A stretch of DNA of 8,279 nucleotides from Clostridiales bacterium (GTDB lineage: Bacteria > Bacillota > Clostridia > Oscillospirales > Oscillospiraceae), in contig DYBS01000011.1 of NCBI GenBank assembly GCA_019418525.1, positions 15,363 to 23,641 of the forward strand, read 5' to 3'. Shown one piece after another: positions 1 through 6,104 of the stretch. A model generated the notes under the pieces. It was given only the letters and a program-made list of their open reading frames with translations, was not told the DNA's origin and made no database searches. Made by a program: the position numbers and the translations under genes. Each line of letters starts with the position of its first letter. Position 1 is the first letter of the stretch.

Positions 1-461
1 GCGTCGGGCAGCTCCACCAGCTCTGCCGTCCCGGCGGGGGTGAAGGTGTAGGGACCCAGCTTCCCGCCGCCCCGGGCGGTGCCGGTGGACAGAAGGACCT
101 CCTCCTGGCTGTCGCTGCGGTAGTCCGGCCAGAAAAAGCGCTCCGGCAGCCGTTCGTCCCGGCTCTGGAGCCCCCAGGCGGCCAGTAGCACCGCCACCGT
201 CAACACCGTGCAGGCGGTTGGGAGGGCCGGGGGACAGTAGGGGTAGAGCTTGTCCAGGGCCTTGCCCACCTCCGCCGGATCGCCCATGGCGGCCACCGCC
301 CGCTCCCGGGCCGTGTCCAGGGGGACGCCCCGGTCGGTGAGGGCCTGGACGTGGTCGTCCAGATGGTCCCGCAGCTCCCGGTAGGTCTCCCGCCGCCCCG
401 CCTTGGAGCGGATGTGGGCGCACACCGCATCGCAGTATCGTTCCAGTACAAAGAGCGCCAT
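1..461 (-). CDS. HAAS/DUF1700-like (permease prefix-like) single-pass membrane protein, C-terminus cut by window edge
   Basis: This is the last visible gene of the padR operon; its 3' end lies outside the window, leaving 153 residues. Residues 1-75 form a soluble helical domain with the sequence AMGDPAEVGKALD at 58-70, which matches residues 55-67 of the protein encoded at 1103-1876. A hydrophobic segment at about 80-98 is probably a membrane helix. It is followed by a presumably extracytoplasmic, beta-rich, charged stretch ending LGPYTFTPAG...LVELPD. The ATG at 461 is chosen because GAGGTG lies about 7 bases upstream and the previous gene stops only 10 bases away. Proteins with this N-terminal domain are typically encoded beside PadR regulators, and the domain is thought to carry signals between membrane and regulator; that role is inferred here. 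No enzymatic motif is seen. Homology of the N-terminal domain to the upstream paralogue is firm, but the family name is less certain. Confidence 0.72.
   Translation of the reverse strand, partial: MALFVLERYCDAVCAHIRSKAGRRETYRELRDHLDDHVQALTDRGVPLDTARERAVAAMGDPAEVGKALDKLYPYCPPALPTACTVLTVAVLLAAWGLQSRDERLPERFFWPDYRSDSQEEVLLSTGTARGGGKLGPYTFTPAGTAELVELPD
251..300. repeat. Diverged duplicate of 1675-1724 (paralogous gene segment)
   Basis: Bases 251-300 match 1675-1724 in the same orientation at 46 of 50 positions. The match encodes the end of the helical N-terminal domain in both membrane proteins of the operon. It is a trace of gene duplication under protein constraint, not a mobile repeat. Confidence 0.85.
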
Positions 462-471
462 GGCTTTCACC

Positions 472-1110
472 TCAATTCCATCCGTACAGAGACCAGTCGG
501 GCTGGGGAGAGCGCCAGACCACCGCACCATCGGCGTCATAGCCGGTGAGGGAGAGTGCGTCTGTGGCCTGGTGGTCCAGAAGGGCGGCCTCCTCCTCGGT
601 TGCCCGGAGGAGGAAACAGTTGTTCACGCAGTCGGCGGAGGAGAGGGTCACCTTCTGCCAGCCCTCGGGCCCGCCGGGGCGGCAGAGAGCGGGGTACGTG
701 ACTTCTATCTTTACAATGGAGGCGTCGTGGCTCACCACCGCCACCACTCCGGGGAGAAAATCCGGGTCCACCGGCAGGGCGACGAGAGGAGCCTCGGGGT
801 CATCGGGAATAATCTCCATCCGTCCCGGCTGCCACAGGACGCGGGAGAAAAGCACCGGCCACACCTGTTCCCAGGCGTAGCAGTCCCCCGCGCGGGTGAT
901 GCGGTACTGATGGCCGTAATTCCCCTCCAGCGTGCGGAGCACCTGGCCGCTGCCGTAGAAATTGCGGTCCTCCAGGGCGGAAAAGGCCTGATTCCGGGTG
1001 AAGCAGGGGAAGTCCAGCAGCACCCAGCCCAGCACGGCCAGTAGCAGGAGCAGTAGGAGATCCCGCCGCAGCTTCTGGCCCCGGGTGCGGGTTTTGCGCC
1101 GCTTACGCAT
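472..1110 (-). CDS. Hypothetical single-pass membrane protein of the padR operon
   Basis: I do not recognise a named family in this 212-residue protein. It begins with a very basic cytoplasmic tail (MRKRRKTRTRGQKLRR, residues 1-16). A leucine-rich transmembrane segment follows at about 17-34, then about 175 residues predicted outside the membrane. This outer part contains cysteines at 36, 77, 143, 161 and 165, and alternating hydrophobic patterns that suggest beta strands (for example GVVAVVSHDA and IVKIEVTYP). It lacks the HAAS-like N-terminal domain of its two neighbours. The start is the ATG at 1108-1110; it overlaps the end of the upstream gene by 8 bases, and its GGAGGT ribosome binding site lies inside that gene's last codons, so translation is probably coupled. 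The downstream gene begins 10 bases after its stop. The likely role is an accessory sensor or substrate subunit of the PadR-controlled membrane module, by context only. Confidence 0.78.
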   Translation of the reverse strand: MRKRRKTRTRGQKLRRDLLLLLLLAVLGWVLLDFPCFTRNQAFSALEDRNFYGSGQVLRTLEGNYGHQYRITRAGDCYAWEQVWPVLFSRVLWQPGRMEIIPDDPEAPLVALPVDPDFLPGVVAVVSHDASIVKIEVTYPALCRPGGPEGWQKVTLSSADCVNNCFLLRATEEEAALLDHQATDALSLTGYDADGAVVWRSPQPDWSLYGWN

Positions 1111-1876
1111 GGCTATTACCTCCGTTCAGGGGGAGAGAGAAGGAAAACGGCTCCCCACTTTGCGCCAGCGTGAAGGTCAAAAGTTGGGCCTCCGGCGGCA
1201 CATTGTACACCGTCAGGGTGAAGTAAGTGGAAAAAAAGGTGTCATAGCGTCCGTTAGAGGAGGCGTAGACCTGGAATTCCTCCAGATGCTCCGCATAGGC
1301 CGCGGCCCAGTTGATGTACGTGCTCCCCACATCGTCGGTGACGGTGAGGGACTGGAAGGCCCACTCACTGGGGGAGCGCAGCCAGGGGGAAACGTGGTCC
1401 AGCCGCACCAGCAGGGCCACCGTGTCCCCGTCCCGCACCCCGTCCCAAAGGGAAAGGGTGTAGCCGCTGTGCTTTGCCACATTCCGGATGGGGAGGCCGG
1501 GGAGGGCCTCGCCGGTCTGGGTGCTTTGCCACTGGGCGGGATTTTCCTGGGGGACAAAGGATTTGGCCAGCGTCCAGAGCCCGGTGAGGGCGGGGAGCAG
1601 CATCAGGACGGCGCAGAGCACCAGCACCCGCCGCACCCAGATCTGCACCCAGCCCAGCAGGGGGCTGTGGAGGGCGTCCAGAGCCTTGCCCACCTCCGCC
1701 GGGTCGCCCATGGCGTCCACCGCCTGGACCACTGCCTGTTCGTGGGGGACGCCCCGGCTCTCCCGGGCCTCCACGGCGTCCTCCAGGTGGCCGGTGAGCT
1801 CCGCCGTGATGGCGGCGTGGTCGGGGGAAAAACGGACGAAGCGGCACACCGCCGCGCAGTAGTCGGGGATGGTCAT
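1103..1876 (-). CDS. HAAS/DUF1700-like (permease prefix-like) membrane protein, PadR partner
   Basis: This 257-residue protein lies directly downstream of padR. Residues 1-72 form a helical cytoplasmic domain with a GHLEDAVEAR heptad-like stretch and the signature AMGDPAEVGKALD (55-67). A membrane helix follows at about 83-103, then an outer region of about 150 residues that is rich in aromatic and beta-type segments (for example YDTFFSTYFTLTVYNV at 211-226). The ATG at 1876 is preferred over longer in-frame starts because AAGGAG, overlapping the padR stop region, lies 6 to 7 bases upstream; the longer version would overlap padR and lacks a ribosome site. Domains of this kind pair genomically with PadR regulators, so a role in relaying envelope state to PadR is plausible but unproven. 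The C-terminal part does not resemble that of its paralogue at 1-461, which suggests the outer domain was replaced or diverged quickly. Confidence 0.82.
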   Translation of the reverse strand: MTIPDYCAAVCRFVRFSPDHAAITAELTGHLEDAVEARESRGVPHEQAVVQAVDAMGDPAEVGKALDALHSPLLGWVQIWVRRVLVLCAVLMLLPALTGLWTLAKSFVPQENPAQWQSTQTGEALPGLPIRNVAKHSGYTLSLWDGVRDGDTVALLVRLDHVSPWLRSPSEWAFQSLTVTDDVGSTYINWAAAYAEHLEEFQVYASSNGRYDTFFSTYFTLTVYNVPPEAQLLTFTLAQSGEPFSFSLPLNGGNSHA

Positions 1877-1887
1877 AGCCTTCTCCT

Positions 1888-2238
1888 TTAGACGGGGGAG
1901 AGCAGCCCTTCCCCCTCGGCCACGATGGCGTTGACCAGCTTGCTGAAGGACTGCCACTCGCTCCGCTTCTCCTCCAGCAGCCGACGGCCCCGGGGGGTGA
2001 TGGAGTAATACTTCCGCTTCCGGCCGCTGGGGGCCTCCTTCTCGTAGGCGGTCACCGCCCCCTCCTTCTCCAGGCCGTGGAGGATGGGGTAGAGGGTGCC
2101 CTCCTTTAACGTAAAGGTGTGGTCGCTCTTCTCCTCCAGGGCGGCGATCATCTCATAGCCGTACTTGTCCCCGGGGGCGAGCAGGGAGAGCACCAGTAGG
2201 GTGGTGCTGCCCGCGAGGAGATTGTTGCTCTGTCTCAT
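1888..2238 (-). CDS. PadR-family winged-helix transcriptional regulator
   Basis: This is a 116-residue cytoplasmic DNA-binding protein, a typical size for the short PadR subfamily. The winged helix-turn-helix covers about residues 10-85: LLVLSLL (14-20), KYGYEMIAALEE (25-36), the recognition helix around LKEGTLYPILHGLEKEG (44-60), and the wing GRKRKYYSITPRGRRLL (72-88). The short C-terminal helix (about 89-107) would serve dimerisation. All of these are family hallmarks. The ATG at 2238 is chosen over an in-frame TTG at 2256 because AAGGAGGT lies 6 to 7 bases before it, whereas the TTG would sit upstream of that site. It heads an operon of at least four genes, with 11 bases to the next. A large palindrome on its own promoter indicates autoregulation. 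The ligand or signal cannot be told from the sequence. Confidence 0.95.
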   Translation of the reverse strand: MRQSNNLLAGSTTLLVLSLLAPGDKYGYEMIAALEEKSDHTFTLKEGTLYPILHGLEKEGAVTAYEKEAPSGRKRKYYSITPRGRRLLEEKRSEWQSFSKLVNAIVAEGEGLLSPV

Positions 2239-2259
2239 GACGGACCTCCTTTCCAAAGA

Positions 2260-2302
2260 TACCTCGGCTTCCTAGGTATATTATACCTAGATTGCCGAGG
2301 TA
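2260..2302. promoter_or_regulatory. Large palindromic operator, probably for PadR
   Basis: Two 21-base arms mirror each other around T2281, with 18 of 21 positions paired. TACCTCGGC (2260-2268) pairs with GCCGAGGTA (2294-2302), and CTAGGTATA (2272-2280) pairs with TATACCTAG (2282-2290). The only mismatches are three central-arm positions. It can also be read as two tandem 19-base dyads, TACCT-N9-AGGTA, at 2260-2278 and 2284-2302, set 24 bases apart. It covers the -10, the spacer and one base of the -35 of the padR promoter, the usual position for an autorepressor site. Assignment to PadR is inferred from position and from the dyad form typical of PadR operators. Confidence 0.82.
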
Positions 2303-2308
2303 CTGCAA
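2280..2308 (-). promoter_or_regulatory. padR operon promoter (sigma-A type)
   Basis: On the minus strand TTGCAG (2308-2303) is separated by exactly 17 bases from a perfect TATAAT (2285-2280). This gives a predicted start of transcription near 2273 and a leader of about 35 bases before the padR ATG. The TATAAT is formed by the centre of the palindrome, so operator and promoter cannot be occupied at once. Confidence 0.85.
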
Positions 2309-2327
2309 GAGGATTGCGCCATTGGAA

Positions 2328-2356
2328 TTATCAATAAAAATCATAGACAATATAAA
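2328..2356 (+). promoter_or_regulatory. Candidate promoter for the reductase-DUF3343 operon
   Basis: TTATCA (2328-2333), a 17-base spacer, and TATAAA (2351-2356) match the sigma-A pattern at 4/6 and 5/6. The predicted leader is about 85 bases. The promoter diverges from that of padR, and the palindrome ends 26 bases upstream of its -35, so PadR might also influence it; this is speculative. The rest of the leader shows nothing convincing beyond a weak 5-bp hairpin. Confidence 0.55.
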
Positions 2357-2447
2357 CAGTCGGAATTGGTCAGAACGGGGCGGGCGTGGTAAGATGGAAG
2401 CAGATGGAGGAAGCCCCCTCCCATTTGGAGAAAGGAAGTGTCCCGCA

Positions 2448-3722
2448 ATGGCTGATTACCATGAGATGTGGAAGTCCCTGGGCATGAATCTGGAGGTCCA
2501 TGACCAGCTGTGCGAAGTGCTCCCGGGCCTGTTCGGCGAGGTGTATCTCTCCCAAGAGAACCGCCCCGAGGCCATGGATTACTACAATTTCGTCATCGCC
2601 GAGATCCACGGCGTCCGGCCCGCCGAGCTCATCGAGCACCAGAAGAAGGGCGGCAAGGTGTTTGGCACCTTCTGCGTCTACGTGCCCGACGAGATCGTCT
2701 TTGCCGCCGACGGCATCGCCACGGGTCTGTGCGGCGGCTCCCAGTTCTGGGTCCCCGGCGGCGAGAAGGTGCTGCCCGCCAACACCTGCCCCCTCATCAA
2801 GGCCAGCGTGGGCGCCCGGCTGGACCGGACCTGCCCCTTCTTCCGCATCGCGGACATCTACATCGGCGAGACCACCTGTGACGGCAAAAAGAAGGCCTGG
2901 GAGATCCTGGGCGAGGATGTGCCCACCTACGTCATGCAGCTCCCCCAGATGAAGCGCGCCAAGGACGTGAAGGCCTGGGCCGAGGAAATCGCCGCCTTCA
3001 AGGACAAGGTGGAGGAGGTCACCGGCAACACCGTCACCCCGGAGAAGCTGGCCGCTTCCATCAAGCTCATCAACGACAAGCGCCGGGCCCTCGCCCGCCT
3101 CTACGACCTGCGCAAGAACGAGAAGCTGCCCATCAGCGGCAAGGACGCCCTGGTCATCTCCCAGATCGCCTTCTACGACGACCCCGCCCGCTTCACCCAG
3201 ATGACCAACAAGCTCTGCGACGAGCTGGACCAGCGGGTGAAGGACGGCGTGTCGGTGTTCCCGGCGGGCACCAAGCGCATCCTCCTCACCGGCACCCCGC
3301 TGGCCGTGCCCAACTGGAAGCTCCACCACATCATCGAGACCAGCGGCGGCGCGGTGGTGGCCGAGGAGATGTGCACCGGCACCCGCTACTTCGAGCGCCT
3401 GGTGGACGAGTCCCAGACCACCCTGGACGGCCAGATCCAGGCCCTGGCCGAGCGGTACATGGGCATCAACTGTGCCTGCTTCACCCCCAACACCGCCCGC
3501 ATCGACGACATCCTCCGCCTGGTGGAGGAGTACCACGCCGACGGCGTCATCGACGTGAATCTGAAGTTCTGCTCCCTCTATGACACTGAAGGGTACAGCG
3601 TGGAGCGCGCCCTGAGGGAGAAGGGCATCCCCGTGCTGGGCCTGGAGACCGACTACACCGACACCGACGCCGGCCAGCTGCGCACCCGCATCGGCGCCTT
3701 CCTGGAGCTGCTGGGCGAGTGA
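2448..3722 (+). CDS. Double-cubane-cluster-type anaerobic reductase (YjiM-like, 2-hydroxyacyl-CoA dehydratase superfamily)
   Basis: This is a 424-residue cytoplasmic iron-sulfur protein related to HgdB/BcrC-type dehydratase and reductase subunits, closest in motif pattern to E. coli YjiM and the double-cubane-cluster protein DCCP. Visible landmarks are GTFCVYVPDEI (73-83), NTCPLIKAS (112-120), DRTCPFF (126-132), GETTCDGKKK (140-149), ILLTGTP (278-284), EEMCTGTR (306-313), GINCACFTPN (339-348), LKFCSLYD (372-379) and LETDYTDTDAGQLRTRIGAF (399-418). Cysteines 76, 114, 129, 144, 309, 342, 344 and 375 are candidate cluster ligands. Family members bind an [8Fe-9S] double cubane and perform low-potential reductions driven by an ATP-hydrolysing activator; the physiological substrate is unknown. 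The ATG at 2448 has AAAGGAAG upstream, while in-frame ATG 2394 has no ribosome site. The activator gene is absent here. Residue 283 is Thr where I recall Cys in YjiM (GCP). Confidence 0.88.
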   Translation: MADYHEMWKSLGMNLEVHDQLCEVLPGLFGEVYLSQENRPEAMDYYNFVIAEIHGVRPAELIEHQKKGGKVFGTFCVYVPDEIVFAADGIATGLCGGSQFWVPGGEKVLPANTCPLIKASVGARLDRTCPFFRIADIYIGETTCDGKKKAWEILGEDVPTYVMQLPQMKRAKDVKAWAEEIAAFKDKVEEVTGNTVTPEKLAASIKLINDKRRALARLYDLRKNEKLPISGKDALVISQIAFYDDPARFTQMTNKLCDELDQRVKDGVSVFPAGTKRILLTGTPLAVPNWKLHHIIETSGGAVVAEEMCTGTRYFERLVDESQTTLDGQIQALAERYMGINCACFTPNTARIDDILRLVEEYHADGVIDVNLKFCSLYDTEGYSVERALREKGIPVLGLETDYTDTDAGQLRTRIGAFLELLGE

Positions 3723-3976
3723 TGGCGGAAAAATTGCTGGGCTATGTCCTCTTTCCCAACCACACCGAGGCCATGCGCCTCTACGAGGTGATGAAGGGGC
3801 AAGGGGTGCGCTGCACCCTGGCCCCCACCCCCCGGGAGTGCAGTGTGTGCTGCGGGGTGTCCCTCCGGCTGGAGAATGTGGCCGATATCCCCGCCGCCCG
3901 CGCCGCCGCGGAGGAGCACGGCATCGTTCTTGAGAACATCCAGAGCCTGCCAGCACCTGACCATCATACCTGGTAA
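3722..3976 (+). CDS. DUF3343 family small cysteine-rich protein (putative Se/S carrier-like)
   Basis: This is an 84-residue cytoplasmic protein of the DUF3343 family, whose usual length is about 80 residues. It begins with a GYVLFPNHTEAMRLYEVMK strand-helix unit (7-25), has a RCTLAPTPRECSVCCGVSL core (30-48) carrying the CxxCC motif at 40-44, and ends with a helix (AARAAAEEHG, 58-67). This fits a ferredoxin-like fold. The start ATG overlaps the reductase stop as TGATG, so the two are almost certainly translationally coupled. An in-frame GTG three bases earlier is also possible. The family is unassigned biochemically; it is described as a putative selenium or sulfur carrier and often sits beside dehydratase or redox genes. 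Here it may help assemble or service the reductase's iron-sulfur cluster, which is inference from context. Confidence 0.85.
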   Translation: MAEKLLGYVLFPNHTEAMRLYEVMKGQGVRCTLAPTPRECSVCCGVSLRLENVADIPAARAAAEEHGIVLENIQSLPAPDHHTW

Positions 3977-3980
3977 AAAG

Positions 3981-4011
3981 CGGGGCCTGTCACCGGACAG
4001 GCCCCGTTTTT
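3981..4011 (+). terminator. Rho-independent terminator after the reductase-DUF3343 operon
   Basis: An 11-bp perfect stem (CGGGGCCTGTC at 3981-3991 with GACAGGCCCCG at 3996-4006), an ACCG loop and TTTTT at 4007-4011 follow the DUF3343 stop by a few bases. AAAAA precedes the stem. Confidence 0.95.
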
Positions 4012-4054
4012 GTACGCATTTACAGATTATTCACGAAATGGACACAAAAATCAG

Positions 4055-4083
4055 TAGACAATGATCCGTTCGTATGCTAAATT
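4055..4083 (+). promoter_or_regulatory. ftsH promoter
   Basis: TAGACA (4055-4060), a 17-base spacer, and TAAATT (4078-4083) preceded by TG at -15/-14 (extended -10) resemble a sigma-A promoter. The leader would be about 28 bases. No CIRCE or CtsR box is visible, so heat-shock control is not evident. Confidence 0.65.
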
Positions 4084-4117
4084 ATAAGCACCTCAAACGG
4101 GGAAAGGATTGGAATTT

Positions 4118-5962
4118 ATGAAAGAAGTCAAGCGATCAAAAAAACCGCTGATCTTTTACTACGGCGTTGTGCTGCTGGTACTCCTGCTGTTCAACATCCT
4201 GGTGACGCCTCAGCTCATGTCGGCCCAGGTGACCGAGGTGGACTACGGCGTGTTTCTCCAGATGGCGGAAAAGCATCAGCTGAGCAAGGTGCAGGTCACC
4301 GATAGTGAGATCGTCTTTGCGGACACCAACGACCCGCCCCGGTTCTACAAGACCGGTCGGATGGAGGACCTCTTCCTGGTGGACCGGCTCCAGGAAGCAG
4401 GCATCACCCAGTACGGCACCCCCATTATCCAGCAGATGAACCCCCTGCTCCAGTTCCTGCTGTCCTGGGTGCTGCCCATCGTGCTGTTTATTGCTGTGGG
4501 CCAGCTGATGACCCGGCAGCTCAACAAGCGCATGCTGCAAAACGGCGGCCTGGGCGGGGCCATGTCCTTCGGTAAGAGCAACGCCAAGGTGTACGTCCAG
4601 TCCACCGAGGGCATTCGCTTCTCCGACGTGGCCGGCGAGGACGAGGCCAAGGAACTGCTGAGCGAGATCGTGGACTACCTCCACAACCCGGACAAGTACG
4701 CCGCCATCGGCGCGTCCATCCCCAAGGGTGCGCTGTTGGTTGGCCCTCCGGGCACCGGCAAGACCCTGCTGGCCAAGGCTGTGGCCGGCGAGGCGGGCGT
4801 CCCCTTCTTTTCCATCTCTGGCTCCGAGTTTGTGGAGATGTTCGTGGGCGCCGGCGCGGCCAAAGTGCGGGACCTGTTCAAGCAGGCCAATGAGAAGGCC
4901 CCCTGTATCGTGTTCATCGACGAGATCGACACCATCGGCAAGAAACGCGACGGCGCAGGAGCCATCGGCGGCAACGACGAGCGGGAGCAGACCCTTAACC
5001 AGCTGCTTACCGAGATGGACGGCTTCGACGGCCGCAAGGGCGTCATCATCCTGGCGGCCACCAACCGCCCCGACAGCCTGGACCCCGCTCTGCTGCGGCC
5101 CGGCCGCTTTGACCGGCGCATCCCCGTGGAGCTGCCCGACCTGAAGGGCCGGGAGGATATCCTCAAAGTCCACGCCAAAAAGGTCAAAATGGACGAGAGC
5201 GTGGACCTCTCCGCCGTGGCCAAGGTGGCGGCAGGCGCCTCTGGCGCGGAGCTGGCCAACATTGTCAACGAGGCCGCCCTGCGGGCGGTGCGCTCCGGCC
5301 GGAGCCTGGTCACCCAGTCCGACCTGGAGGAGAGCGTGGAAGTGGTCATCGCCGGCTACCAGAAGAAGAACGCCATCCTCACCGACCAGGAGAAGCGAAT
5401 CGTGGCCTATCACGAGGTGGGCCACGCCCTGGTGGCGGCCCTCCAGTCCCACTCCGCGCCGGTGACCAAGATCACCATTATCCCCCGCACCTCCGGCGCG
5501 CTGGGCTACACCATGCAGGTGGAGCAGGACAACCACAGCCTGATGAGCCGGGAGGAACTGGAGAACAAGATCGCCACCTACACCGGCGGTCGGGTGGCCG
5601 AGGACCTGATCTTCCACTCCGTCACCACCGGCGCCTCCAACGACATCGAGCAGGCCACTAAGCTGGCCCGGGCCATGATTACCCGTTACGGCATGGAGGA
5701 GGAGATCGGTATGGTGGCCCTGGAGACCGTAAGCAACCAGTATTTGGGCGGGGACACCTCCCTGGCCTGCTCCGCCGAGACTGCCGCTGAGGTGGACCGG
5801 AAGGTGATCGACCTGGTGAAACGTCAGTACCAGAAGGCCGAGGGACTGCTGAAAGACAATATGGCGGCCCTCAACGCCCTGGCCCAGTACCTCTACGAGC
5901 ACGAGACCATCACCGGCGAGGAGTTCATGGGACTCCTGCGGGACATGAATGTGAATGTATAA
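4118..5962 (+). CDS. ftsH: ATP-dependent zinc metalloprotease FtsH
   Basis: This is a membrane-anchored AAA+ protease that unfolds and degrades membrane and short-lived cytosolic proteins as a hexamer. The 614-residue product has a cytoplasmic start, transmembrane helix 1 (about 12-30), a small outer domain (32-108) and transmembrane helix 2 (about 111-131). The AAA module has Walker A GPPGTGKT (209-216), pore loop MFVGAG (241-246), Walker B IVFIDEID (264-271) and a second region of homology ending LLRPGRFDR (325-333) with the arginine fingers. The peptidase has zinc motif HEVGH (432-436), where most FtsH read HEAGH, and a likely third ligand Asp509 in TGASNDIEQAT. The start is ATG 4118 with GGGGAAAGGA upstream; an earlier TTG at 4109 abuts the ribosome site. 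The gene stands alone between its own promoter and terminator, not in the tilS-hpt-ftsH order common in Firmicutes, so it may be an extra paralogue. It ends soon after the peptidase, without a long acidic tail. Confidence 0.97.
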   Translation: MKEVKRSKKPLIFYYGVVLLVLLLFNILVTPQLMSAQVTEVDYGVFLQMAEKHQLSKVQVTDSEIVFADTNDPPRFYKTGRMEDLFLVDRLQEAGITQYGTPIIQQMNPLLQFLLSWVLPIVLFIAVGQLMTRQLNKRMLQNGGLGGAMSFGKSNAKVYVQSTEGIRFSDVAGEDEAKELLSEIVDYLHNPDKYAAIGASIPKGALLVGPPGTGKTLLAKAVAGEAGVPFFSISGSEFVEMFVGAGAAKVRDLFKQANEKAPCIVFIDEIDTIGKKRDGAGAIGGNDEREQTLNQLLTEMDGFDGRKGVIILAATNRPDSLDPALLRPGRFDRRIPVELPDLKGREDILKVHAKKVKMDESVDLSAVAKVAAGASGAELANIVNEAALRAVRSGRSLVTQSDLEESVEVVIAGYQKKNAILTDQEKRIVAYHEVGHALVAALQSHSAPVTKITIIPRTSGALGYTMQVEQDNHSLMSREELENKIATYTGGRVAEDLIFHSVTTGASNDIEQATKLARAMITRYGMEEEIGMVALETVSNQYLGGDTSLACSAETAAEVDRKVIDLVKRQYQKAEGLLKDNMAALNALAQYLYEHETITGEEFMGLLRDMNVNV

Positions 5963-5963
5963 T

Positions 5964-6004
5964 AAAAATCCCCCCTGACCCCACAAGGCCAGGGGGGATT
6001 TTTT
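5964..6004 (+). terminator. Rho-independent terminator after ftsH
   Basis: AAAAATCCCCCCTG (5964-5977) pairs perfectly with CAGGGGGGATTTTT (5990-6003). The helix then continues as an A/C mismatch and two more C-G pairs around the CCACAA loop (5981-5986). It begins one base after the ftsH stop, and the A and T tracts could act in either direction. Confidence 0.95.
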
Positions 6005-6034
6005 CTGCGCCGGCGGGGAAATGTGGGACGGCGC

Positions 6035-6063
6035 TTGACAGGCCGCTTTCCGCCTGATAAGTT
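6035..6063 (+). promoter_or_regulatory. Promoter for the secreted hypothetical gene
   Basis: A perfect TTGACA (6035-6040) is followed after 17 bases by TAAGTT (6058-6063), with TG just upstream (TGATAAGTT, extended -10). The leader would be about 35 bases to the GTG start, and the ftsH terminator ends just before it, so this gene is transcribed independently. Confidence 0.7.
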
Positions 6064-6104
6064 AAAATCAGAACTAGATTTCTCCAGAAAAGGGGGAATG
6101 TCCT

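Noticed and set aside
403..1891. Long plus-strand open frames across the padR operon
   Set aside because: They lie antisense to minus-strand genes with good ribosome sites, membrane helices and a paralogue match; the plus frames show none of these.
2406..2421. Small hairpin GGAGG/CCTCC in the reductase leader as a riboswitch or attenuator
   Set aside because: Only 5 base pairs, no conserved aptamer pattern and no terminator partner; likely chance in GC-rich sequence.
2394..2448. Upstream ATG start for the reductase at 2394
   Set aside because: No ribosome binding site precedes it and the extra residues are not part of the family; ATG 2448 has AAAGGAAG upstream.
2370..3956. A 528-codon open frame on the minus strand opposite the reductase and DUF3343 genes
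   Set aside because: It spans two real genes, has biased low-complexity composition and no family motif, and crosses their junction.
4136..5986. A 616-codon open frame on the minus strand opposite ftsH
   Set aside because: It is a shadow of GC-rich codon use: low-complexity Gly/Leu/His/Val protein, no ribosome site, and the plus strand encodes an unmistakable FtsH.
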